A stretch of DNA of 64,000 nucleotides from Phaeodactylum tricornutum CCAP 1055/1 (Eukaryota > Bacillariophyta > Bacillariophyceae > Surirellales > Neidiaceae), in NCBI RefSeq assembly GCF_000150955.2, contig NC_011680.1, positions 661,926 through 725,925 of the forward strand, read 5' to 3'. Under the pieces are notes generated by a model. That model saw nothing but the letters and a program-made list of their open reading frames with translations, was not told where the DNA came from and did no database searches. The stretch's first letter is position 1; each line of letters begins with the position of its first letter. Made by a program: the position numbers and the translations under genes. This document shows positions 51,467 through 60,909 of this stretch, in pieces.

Positions 51467-52366
51467 TCAGTTCACTATCCGCACAAGATCCGAACCGTAG
51501 CCTCCCATTGCCTCCACACACTCCATCCGTGTGGGTTTCTGCAGAAGCCACGATCGGTCCCCTCCGTTCGCAGCGTAAACGACGGAAAACGTAAGACCCT
51601 TGTCGAGCGCGAACTGTTGTACCGCGCCTTTGACCGCTCCGACGTTTACCGTGCCATCCATGCAAACCGACCAGTCTTGACCTGGGTCCGCAGCCTTTTG
51701 TTCAGCAAATGAGAGATAATCATGCCCCGCCAGAATACCGCCCGGTCGAAGCTTTGGGTAGTACGCCTGAATGTCTTCCGTGGCACCGCAATAGTCATGG
51801 CGGGCGTCGACGTAGACGAAGTCCAGTGACTGATCCGGAATTTGCTGGGCCGCTTGCGTCGAAAGCATCCGGTGGAAGGTCGTAATATTTCGCCAAGGCT
51901 GCAGCAGGTCTTGCGCCCCTTGAAACAGCGCATCCTGTTTGGTTTGATCAAAATTAGCCGAACCCTTGCAGTTTTCTTGATGGCCCCACAAATCGACAAG
52001 ATGGAAGCGTTCGCAGCTGATCCAGGCTTGGAGGATTTGTTTCGCGTGCGAGCCACTCTGTACACCAACTTCGGCACCGTGTGTGAATCCGCGCGCTTGC
52101 ATCAGTGCTCCCAGATCGGCCCGTGTTCGCAAGGCGGGGATGCCCGCCGGGCCCCGGTAGACGACGTCCGTCTCACACGGTGGAGTCGTCGTCGCCGCAC
52201 CTTTACAGTCAACAACGGGCGTCCTCATCCAGCCTAGCTGTCCATGAACCGTGAGCAACAGCCAAAACAGAACAGCCAAAGCGGGAAGTACTATCACGAG
52301 AAGCTTCCATACGGAATCGTTTCGGCTCGCCCTAATCCTTGTGAGAGCAGCCAATACCTTGACCAT
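51467..52366 (-). CDS. Membrane-anchored SAM methyltransferase, paralogue A
   Basis: 299 residues from the ATG at 52366. One N-terminal helix (about residues 20-42) suggests a type II lumenal enzyme. The catalytic part has the glycine motif HGAEVGVQSGSHAK (about 96-109), CERFHLVDLWGHQEN with the acidic residue after the second strand, LDFVYVDARHDYCG and LRPGGILAGHDYLS (post-motif), then a C-terminal Trp-Leu-rich end. This matches the class I methyltransferase_24 group (protein family of FkbM/macrocin-type O-methyltransferases). The acceptor, possibly a glycan or small molecule of the secretory pathway, is unknown. Paralogue B at 53245-54117 is nearly the same over the catalytic part. Confidence 0.78.
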   Translation of the reverse strand: MVKVLAALTRIRASRNDSVWKLLVIVLPALAVLFWLLLTVHGQLGWMRTPVVDCKGAATTTPPCETDVVYRGPAGIPALRTRADLGALMQARGFTHGAEVGVQSGSHAKQILQAWISCERFHLVDLWGHQENCKGSANFDQTKQDALFQGAQDLLQPWRNITTFHRMLSTQAAQQIPDQSLDFVYVDARHDYCGATEDIQAYYPKLRPGGILAGHDYLSFAEQKAADPGQDWSVCMDGTVNVGAVKGAVQQFALDKGLTFSVVYAANGGDRSWLLQKPTRMECVEAMGGYGSDLVRIVN

Positions 52367-52734
52367 TGTATTCAATTGTTTAAGAGGAGATTATGACAAG
52401 ACGCTGATATTGTCAGATGTGCTCAATGATGTTGATAGCTGCGGTTCGCTTTTCAGCTGACGTAAAAAGTAACAGTAAACTGTACCGCTGGGTGCTATTC
52501 ATGAAATGTATTATCGACATGGGACTTTACGATAAAAACTTTTGACTGTGATTACCGTTCGTAGAAATAGCCGTTACTCACATATGAACCACTATTTCGA
52601 ATAGAAATTTGTCCGAACTGTAAGTGTCTAGAAAGAAGATGAAACGCCGGATATTCCGGACCAATGCGTTAAACTGTACTGCTACATTACATTATTTCCA
52701 GTAGTGTTCCGGGCGATGTAGGAGAGAGTTGTAT

Positions 52735-52975
52735 TCCGTTGGGGACAGATGATACATTGCTATCGTACCGGGGAGATCGACATTCATACCTGTGAAGGGT
52801 TCGAGTTTGCCAGCCAGTCGTCCAGTGTTGGACTGTGCTATCCCGGTACACACGCTCCCTTAGGACAGAGCAGGCAAAGTATTTTCGTGGACCATTGGCC
52901 GCAAGGACGCCAATCGCTGACAAGCCAAGACTGCCCGACTGTGTTCACCTTGGCAGAAGTAATGAGAAGCAATCA
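52735..52975 (-). pseudogene. Decayed partial duplicate of engB
   Basis: The sequence GACGCCAATCGCTGACAAGCC and its surroundings repeat positions 49896-49950 of engB, with further diverged similarity (GGGGAGATC.ACATCAATACCTG) corresponding to 49750-49775. The copy is shorter, has base changes and indels and cannot encode the same protein. It lies between the two methyltransferase paralogues, which shows that one duplication carried part of engB together with the neighbouring methyltransferase. Extent is approximate. Confidence 0.75.
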
Positions 52976-53244
52976 ATGACTTATCCTTACCTAGGGCTTC
53001 GACCAAGCCTTCATCCTTCCGAAAAAACGTCTCCTTTCGGTTATAAGACTTTTGGGTGGGCTCAAAACAGGGAATTTCGACGCGCGTAGAATGCCCAACG
53101 ACAACCTACAGATACTTTGGTAAATGGAAGCGTCTAAGTCCTGCTAGTCAATATTCCGCACTATTGCCAACTGGTAAAATTGTCTGCTACTCCAAAGATT
53201 GGATCGTCATCTTCTTCAAATTTGGCTCCTTTCGCAAGCCCTTT

Positions 53245-54117
53245 TCAATTCACTTTCCGCACAAGATCCGAGCCATAGCCTCCCATCTGCCCCACGCACT
53301 CCATGCGTGTGGGTTTCTGCAGAAGCCAAGATCGGTACGCGCCGTTCTGACGTTCGGCGTATACGACGGAGAATGTTAGCCCTTCTTCGAGCGCAAACTG
53401 CTCTACCGCTCCTTTGACCGCTCCGGCGTTTACCGTGCCATCCATGCAAACCGACCAGTCCTGACTGGAGTCCACAACCTTTTGTTCAGCAACGGAGAGA
53501 AAGTCATGCCCCGCCAGAATACCACCCGGTCGGAGTTTCGGATAGTACGCTCGAATGTCTTCTGTTACACCGCAGTAGTCATGGCGGGCGTCGACGTAAA
53601 CGAAGTCCAGTGACTGATCCGGAATTTGCCGGGCCGCCTGCGTCGAAAGCATCCGGTGGAAGGTTACAATTTCCCGCCAAGGTTGCAATAGGTTCTGTGT
53701 CGCTTGAAATAGCTCGTCCTGTTTGCTTTGATGGAAATTAGCCACATCCTTGTAGTTCTCTTGATGGCCCCACAAATCTACAAGATGGAAGCGTTCGCAG
53801 CTGGTCCAAGCTTGGAGGATTTGTTTCGCGTGCGAGCCACTCTGTACACCAACTTCGGCACCGTGTGTGAATCCGCGCGCTTGCATCAGTGGTCCCAGAT
53901 CGGCCCGTGTTCGCAAGGCGGGGATGCCCGCCGGGCCCCGGTAGACGACGTCCGTCTCACACGGAAGAAATGTCGCCATCGCGGGTATCTCCGTCCAACC
54001 GAATGTTTCTTGCGAGAACAGAAATGCCAGTGCGGCGAGCGCCGCGACGAGCACAATTCGTGAGTGCTTAAAGCGGGTTGCTGGAACCGTTCCGAACGAA
54101 ACTTTTGTTCGGGCCAT
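53245..54117 (-). CDS. Membrane-anchored SAM methyltransferase, paralogue B
   Basis: 290 residues. Same architecture as paralogue A: short basic start, one membrane helix (about 20-35), then HGAEVGVQSGSHAK, CERFHLVDLWGHQENY, LDFVYVDARHDYCG, LRPGGILAGHDFLS. Over the catalytic domain the two proteins are nearly identical, while the membrane and stem parts (about residues 1-50) differ fully, as expected for relaxed N-termini. No breaks are seen and the frame is clean. The recent tandem duplication also left the engB relic upstream. Substrate unknown. Confidence 0.78.
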   Translation of the reverse strand: MARTKVSFGTVPATRFKHSRIVLVAALAALAFLFSQETFGWTEIPAMATFLPCETDVVYRGPAGIPALRTRADLGPLMQARGFTHGAEVGVQSGSHAKQILQAWTSCERFHLVDLWGHQENYKDVANFHQSKQDELFQATQNLLQPWREIVTFHRMLSTQAARQIPDQSLDFVYVDARHDYCGVTEDIRAYYPKLRPGGILAGHDFLSVAEQKVVDSSQDWSVCMDGTVNAGAVKGAVEQFALEEGLTFSVVYAERQNGAYRSWLLQKPTRMECVGQMGGYGSDLVRKVN

Positions 54118-55565
54118 GGTAAGTAGTTTAACACCAGAGATGGAAGCTACCGGCCGACGTTTCGGTGCGAAATGTTAGATTTTCCGCTTCCCTCGTTGGA
54201 CCTGTTTACGTATTTACCGTTTACTCCAAATACGCAACGTTCTCGAGAACGAAACACTTGATATTATCGGTTAGAGTGTTACGGAGTACTGCGTTTGTAC
54301 AATTGCTATGTTTCCGGAACCGCATGTGATTGGTCTCCACATGTTTACACGACCAAGGTGGACTGGGATATAATTGGAACACAGGAGATAAGATTGGAAC
54401 ATAGAAAATACGATTGTGTCAATAAAGGGGTTATAACAAGACACATGGTGGGATGGAAGAAGAATCTCTACTCACCATAGGTGTTGTGCATGGGACTCAT
54501 ACTTCTGAAGGTATGTACCGTAAACAACGGAACTTTGTACACAACGGAGCTTTGTATCTTTTCCAAAAATTCATTTACATTTGCCACAGGACCCGCCAAA
54601 TCAAAGTCAGGCTTAAACCCTGACCCCACACCTGGATTCGTCTCATTCACAGCTTCAAAACGATACCATTAATTCTAATACTACTATAAAACTGCAATGT
54701 ACACTTTGGTTTTATAGTTGGATTTTGATGTTGAAATGTAAAATAGGGTTCAGGGTATACATGTGGGGGAAAGGCTGCCTATTGAGATTATGGAAGTTGT
54801 GGAAGATTGAAGATGAGCTGGCACTTTGTGGGATTGTTCACTGGACTGAACAACAGATTGACTAGATTGTAGAGAATGTAATCTTCCTCTCATTCTTTTA
54901 TAAGTTCATTGATCCAAATTGCACTCTATGCATAGGTCCTCGTATCCGCTGTCTAACCTGTGGGGAGCGTCGTCAACGAGTTGAGTTTTACAGTCCCGTC
55001 TCTTGGGTGTATTGCAGGTCGTTCGTAACGCCCATCTCCGTTTACCACTCACTGTCATAACAGTGATCCATCCTCGGTTGTGCTTTGGTAGTGCTCCGTA
55101 ACATAGAGAGTGGAAAAATCCGTTTGATCCGCTAACTTACATAGATATCGCTTATTAAGATATTTTCGTATTTTGTCTTGAGACAAAAGCGTCTAAGATT
55201 GTTGTTCGAAATTTATATTCGATAGTTCTTTCATTGTCGTACTTATGTAACACAAGACTGTCGGGAATTCTCTTTGTCTGTAGATCTTTTCCATATGACT
55301 GTAGCTACTCTTCTACTAGCTATAAACCCTTATCCCTCCAATGAAAACCCATCCGTCGCCCGGTCAAAGTCACCGTTACAAAAGTTTCTCGGTGACACAA
55401 TTAGTCTGGCGAATTTGTCTCGGTCGACTTCGGTAACGACACACAATGTGCAAATACCAAAAGGGATCGCGGTGCATCGTATCCCTCTCTCTCTCTGTGT
55501 GTGTCAAACGCGGCAAGCCAGTGAGAGTCAGTCGACAGCGCTGATGCAACGAAAGGACTTCCATT
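54118..55565. other. Long intergenic region
   Basis: About 1.45 kb between methyltransferase B and the NSUN gene. A small minus-strand frame (54468-54650) reads plausibly but has no recognised relative and no clear start context. The rest is AT-rich; no tRNA, element end or inverted repeat was found by eye. Confidence 0.4.
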
Positions 55566-57273
55566 ATGAACGCCTCGGATCGGCCCACGCTACTCTCCAT
55601 TGAGGAGTTAAGCGTCCTCGTTTCATCCCCCGTTCGCACGCACTTGGCTGGTGCGTATCGTGGTCTGTATCCCGCCGCCAACGATCCAGCACAAAAGCTG
55701 CAGCACGAACAGCATCTCGAAAAGGTGCTTGCCGCCATGAAAGTTTCGCCCCGGACGTCGACTTTTCGCGTCAATACAATCCGCGCAACGCGCACAGAGG
55801 TTGTGGACAAACTGGTTCTCGCAATGAATGAGTGGGCCGAGCGAGAAGGCCTCTGTACGCCCAATCCCTTGCCAATCTCCGTCGCGGCTCATGCCGTGCT
55901 CGAGGATATCGTATCGGTTGATATTGCCCAGTCTCCGACGACACTCTCCTCATGTCGAATACCGCCCCTCCAGGTGGAGCTCGACACCGACTCATCGTTC
56001 GGGGACGAGGCGCGACGCGCCCGCCGTCACCGCCTGGGCTGGCCCACCACGTGTAAGGTGATTGTTTGCGATCGCTTATGCGGAGAAGCGGTTCTCCGCG
56101 GATCGCACGTTTTCGTCCGCGGAATCCTCGCGGCAGATCCCTCCATTCGAGTGGGGCAGGCCCTGGCCGTCTACGCTGACTTGCCGCAACCCCAACGACC
56201 GTCTTGGCCTCGTGGACTTGCCGTTGAGTCCTACACTGGAACCTGCGTCTTTGTGGGAATCGGCCAGGCGTGTTGCACCCACGCCAGTTCTTTCGACAGT
56301 CACAGGGACTGGGTGTTCGCATGCGCTCCCTGCCACGAGTGGGGCCCCTCCTGCCCCCACTTTCCGGTGTACTGGACACGCACGCTTTTTTACAAAACCT
56401 ACCTTCCACCGTCGTGGTACACGCACTGAATCCTCAACCCGGCGATACAATCCTCGATCTCTGTGCCGCTCCAGGTGGCAAAGCCTCGCACGTGGCGAGT
56501 TTCACAAAAAATCAGGCCGTGATCTTGGCCGCTGATCGGAGTCGGTCCAAGGTCGTCGCCATGAAACAACGCTTCCTGGCACTAGGATGTACCAGTATCG
56601 TACCCTTGCATCTTAACGCAACTGCATGCTGTATGGACGAGCCCGGGCGGCCTCGCTGCAGCGTGGCCGAGGTACGTACGCGCCTGTGGATGGGTGTCGG
56701 AGTAGCAGCTGTTCCTTGAGGAAGTGTGTGTGTTTCGCCACTTTCTCATTCTGAGCAATAAATTTGGTTTGTTAGATCCGCGCCGCGGCCAAAGTCTCGG
56801 AGAGGGACGGACTCTTGAACGTGAAATACTTTTTCCCGGGATCGTTCGATCGTATTTTGTTGGATCCACCCTGCAGCGCTTTGGGTCTACGCCCCAAACT
56901 GCAGATTGGACCGACCCGGGTGGACGATCTGCTCGCTTTTGCCACATATCAGCGCAAATTTGTCCCACCGGCAGTGGCCTTGCTGAAACCGGGTGGTATT
57001 CTGACTTACAGTACCTGTACCTTTCACGTGGAGGAGAATGAACGCATGGTGCGGCATATTCTGGACGACTATCCGGTCATGGAGTTGGTGCCCATCACCA
57101 TTGGCGTTGGTCTACCGGGTTTGCCCGGACACGGATTAACGACGGACGAATGCCAACGTGTGCGACGATTCGACCCCACCGACAGTGCCGATACTATGGG
57201 ATTTTTCATCGCCAAGTTTCGGAAACGAGCGACTACCGCCTACTGTAACAGTACAGCAGGATCACTCCTATAA
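55566..57273 (+). CDS. NSUN6-like RNA 5-methylcytosine methyltransferase, apparent one-base frameshift
   Basis: Order of parts: N-terminal NOL1/NOP2/Sun region (FRVNTIRATRTEV), a PUA-like domain (about residues 165-235: SHVFVRGILAADPSIRVGQALAVYADL, then LAVESYTGTCVFVGIG) as in human NSUN6, and the SAM domain. SAM motifs include LDLCAAPGGKASHVA (motif I), the catalytic motif DPPCSALGLRP (motif IV) and STCTFHVEENE (motif VI), with both Cys present. An intron lies at 56672-56776 (105 bp, phase 0). Near 56268 the frame changes from GIGQAC to a frame reading LHPRQFFRQSQGLGVRM, which family comparison expects; one missing base at a G-G pair would explain it. NSUN6 methylates tRNA acceptor ends and some mRNAs. 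The stop is 32 bp from the converging SF1 stop. Confidence 0.75.
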
Positions 57274-57305
57274 TTTTTTTAAGTGCCTAATGAATCGAAC
57301 AGTTG

Positions 57306-59272
57306 TTACTGTTCCCACCAGTTAAACCCGCCAGCGCCGCCGGCTCCTTGTCCGTAGTAACTCGATGGATCCCAACCAGTAGTCTCTTCTCCCGGACGCA
57401 CCGGAGGCTGTTGCGACTGTGGAGCTCCCGGAGGCTGTTGCTGCTGCTGATGGTGAGCTTGTTCGGCCTGATAGCCTTGTTGCTGTGGCGCACCGTATCC
57501 GTTGTTATGGTAGCCTTGTTGTTGTTGGTGGTGGTGCGGCTGCTGCCCACCGTAAGTACCGTAGGGACCCGATGGGTGCTGCTGTTGTTGGTGTTGCTGA
57601 CCAGGATAGGCAGGAACGCCAGGCGGTGGGGGCAAGTTGGAACCACCAGTAGGGGGCGGGGGAAGATTGCCCGATGGTGGTGGGGGAGGCAAGTTGCTTA
57701 CGGCGGCGGGCGGCGGTGGTGGCAAAACAAAAGCCGGCGAGGCCCCACCAGGTGGATTGGGCGGACCACCGTTGGCCGCTTCCGCCGCCGAGGTGGGTTT
57801 GGGGCCGTCTAATTCGGCCATGAAGGACAAATACTCCGTATCGATTTCTTGAGCATTCTTCTGGTCCGTCGGCGGCGCCACTTTTTGTCGACAATCCCTC
57901 GTCGGGTGACTCGTGTCTCCGCAAATGGCACACTTGACCGTCAGCGTGGGTTTGTTGACCGAAAACCGACGGGGACACTCAAAGGAGCGGTGTCCTTTTT
58001 CGGCACAAATCTGACAGAACTCTTCGTCCTTGAGTGTGCCGTTGAGCAGAGCCAACTCTCGCAGCTGTTGTTGCTTGTGTACGTTCTTTTCGTCGTCAAT
58101 GACGACGAGCATTTGGTCGATCATCTCGGAGGCCGCATCCACGGCCCGCTGGTCGTCTCCCGTAATGACAACGTGTAGGGGTTCGTTGTCGCCTTCCATG
58201 ATTTTTCCGTCACGTCGTCCCCGGGCGCCATCCTTGACGGAACCCCGGCCCCGAATAGCAATCTTGCAACCCGTCTTGGATTCGAGTTCCTTCTGCGTTT
58301 TCCCCCGCGGACCAATAATGAGACCAATAAAGTTGTAAGTAGGGTGTTTCTCGATAGGGATGCGAATTTTTTTGGTGCGTTTGCGGACAAAGAGGTTATT
58401 CTGACGTGTGGCTGGATTGAGATTCATGATTTGTTCGAGCAAATCTTGACGTTCCGCGGTGTAACGTTCGCGCCAGCGGACGGCACGGGTATTCCGGCGC
58501 TTGCCGTCGGCCCCGTAGACTGCACCCCAAAAAAAGAGAGCGCACATGGTGAGATACGTCGGTCCAATCAATATCTGTGTATGTATGTATGCATGTATAC
58601 ATATATATCTGTACAACAAAGCACCAACACGCGACGAGACACGAGGATGCGGCAAGAAGGTCCGAAGGAAAGGCCACACGGACACGTACCGGGTGGTGGG
58701 GACGGTGATCGTTCGCGATGTCCCCGGGGCAAGGCGTCGACCCGGGCCGCTTCTCGTTCCAAGTGTTCCATTTTCTCATTGACTTGACGCAATCGTGCTT
58801 GTAGATTGCGGTGCTCGTCTTGTTTGTGCGGTGGAATGTTGGCTGCGGACGGAGTGGGCAAGACGGGAAGATGGCCTGTGGCGGGTCCGTAGGGATTGTG
58901 TTGGGGAACGGGAGCGAGGGGAGCGTCGCGAGCCCATCGGGATTGACGCTTATTGGCATCGTCGTCGTCGTTGTTGTTGTCGTCATTGTTGCTGGTGGTG
59001 CCCCAACGCGACTTGCGTTTGCGTGGGACGGGTGTGGGCGCACTGCCGGTAGCGGGTTCTGGCTGCTGTTGCGTGTGTTTGAGATATTCTCGGCGTGCTT
59101 CTTTCCATCCCGGCCAATTCAAGACTTCCTTCCAGAGGTCTGGATAAGGACCGTACGTTTTCTGTAGGCCTTGTGCAGCGGCGCTCGTACCGTTGTACCA
59201 AGTCTTCATGGGAACGTGATCGGTCCGGACCGTCATGACGTACTCGGCGGCTTGTTCGCTGTCTTGTCCCAT
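57306..59272 (-). CDS. SF1: Splicing factor 1 / branch-point binding protein
   Basis: Exons 59272-58690 and 58519-57306 are joined across a 170-bp intron (GTACGT...GTGCAG), giving 598 residues. Two UHM-ligand motifs, RKRKSRWGTTS (about residue 85) and ANKRQSRWARD (about 107), flank an Asn/Asp run; human SF1 has one, bound by U2AF65. A helix-hairpin region follows with RSPSPPP next to YGADGKRRNTR, equal to the phosphorylated SPSP site of SF1. Then comes the KH/QUA2 domain (about 240-335: IPIEKHPTYNFIGLIIGPRGKTQKELE), two CCHC knuckles (CQICAEKGHRSFEC, CAICGDTSHPTRDC) and a Pro/Gln-rich tail that should bind WW or SH3 domains. The protein recognises the intron branch point at early spliceosome assembly in the nucleus. 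Confidence 0.92.
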
Positions 59273-60060
59273 GGTGACTGACTACGGGGTTTGTATGTAT
59301 CTGTGTGGAAGTGCACGTACGGGGAAAGTTCGATGGCAACGTTGGACACGAATACGCAAACTGTTGGTGTGGATTGTGTGGCAAACGTTTCGTTCGACTA
59401 CCGACTGGTACTGTAACAGTAACACAACCAGTAACTAGCAAGTCGGGAATTCGAAACGGCCGTATGGTGCAAAGAGAGGATGCTTGCTCTACCTATCTTT
59501 ACTCCGTATTGTGTAGGTCGGTAGGTACGGCAGTTCATTCACTGTGACTGACTGACAGACTGACTGACTGTGACAGTGAAAAATCAATCAATGGTCCCTG
59601 CATGTGGGACAGCTGGACAGACAGATACTGGGATTCTGTAGTTGGGTGTTTGGACTTCCCAAGCGGTCCCGTTGCGACACTAGAGTCCCCTATACCTCTG
59701 AAGGGAACCACCAACCCAATGTTGCTACTTCAACATCCGACCAAACGGACAAAGATCCCAGTTTCGCTGCGGCATGACGCCTTTTGGCGGTACTGTTAGT
59801 TACAGTTAGCTACCTAGTTCTGGGGGAGAAGTTCGTGGCACTGTTACTGTTGGTATGGGGTCGGCCCTCGACAAGAAACTAACTGCCCGTAACACAGTCG
59901 GCACGGTACGGATACAATCCCAATCCCTCCTTCCCCGCCGCATCCCCGCGCCACCCACACTAACAGCGACACCTATACACACACATTAGATCTTGACCGT
60001 CAACACCTGTTGCTCTCTCTCTCTATTTCTGCCTTTGTTGCAATCACGAGTACTCCCATC
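59273..60060. promoter_or_regulatory. Divergent intergenic region (SF1 / CBS-domain gene)
   Basis: About 790 bp holding upstream sequences of both genes. A GACT microsatellite lies at about 59544-59578, and a CT-rich tract (60010-60030) directly precedes the CBS gene. No specific site can be named. Confidence 0.4.
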
Positions 60061-60793
60061 ATGTTGCGTTGCGCTGCTACTGTCTGGAGTCGTCAGGCTC
60101 GTCCGGTGTCTTTCGCGTCGGCGGTGCGCTCCATCGCCACCGTCACGGCCGACGACGCCCTCAAGTACAGTGGATACATGCAGATCGACTTTACCATTCC
60201 CGAAGATACACCCGTCTACGATGCCGTGCAAAAGTTTGCCGCCTTTAACATTGGCTGTCTCGTTACTACGGATAAGGCTGGTACGTACTCATACTCGTCT
60301 CGTCTCACGGAATCAACCTGGCGATAGGAGTGTATGTGTGTAGCTCAAACCGCAGACGTCCTCGTACATACACTATAAACGCTTCTCACAAAACAATTGT
60401 CGCGGCCCTTGTTGTTTTCTCTGTCTGCCTTTCTGGCGTCTCCCTTTTCTTCTCTTTCCATCAGGCAACATGACGGGTGTCGTCAGTGAGCGCGATTACA
60501 TTTGCAAGATTGCCTTGTTGGGACGCACGTCCAAGGAAACACCCGTCAAGGAAATCGCCACCCGCGGCGCCAACATTATCACCGCCAAGGCCGGAGAATC
60601 CGTAGAATCATGCATGGAGAAAATGATGAGCAAAGGCATTCGGCATTTGCCCATAGTGGACGATGCCGAAAAGGTCATTGGCATGGTCTCCATCAAGGAT
60701 CTCGTCAAGACCGTCATTACGGAAAAGGAACAAACCATCAAGGTATTGTCCGATTTTGCCCTCGGCAAGGGGGGACACTTTGGTAGCGAGTGA
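60061..60793 (+). CDS. Mitochondrial CBS-domain protein
   Basis: Exons 60061-60280 and 60465-60793 flank a 184-bp phase-1 intron (GTACGT...CCATCAG); the product has 182 residues. The first 28 residues (MLRCAATVWSRQARPVSFASAVRSIA) are basic and lack acidic residues, like a mitochondrial presequence. Two CBS repeats follow: VYDAVQKFAAFNIGCLVTT / GVVSERDYICKI and SVESCMEKMMSKGIRHLPIVDD / VIGMVSIKDLVKTVI, with the GIRHLPIVD and SERDY-type nucleotide-contact residues. The pair forms a Bateman module that binds adenine nucleotides. Plant CBSX3 and bacterial stand-alone CBS proteins have the same size; regulation of a mitochondrial partner is inferred. Confidence 0.82.
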
Positions 60794-60909
60794 CAATGAC
60801 ACGCAATAGATAGCAAATAGCTGATTTACCAAAACACTACTTTTGTGAAATCCCCGTTGTTGTATTATCTACCAACCATACAAGATTTCACGGATTGCGC
60901 GACCAACAT

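Noticed and set aside
54468-54650. Small minus-strand frame in the long intergenic region
   Set aside because: It reads plausibly but is only 60 codons, with no relative recognised; a remnant cannot be excluded.
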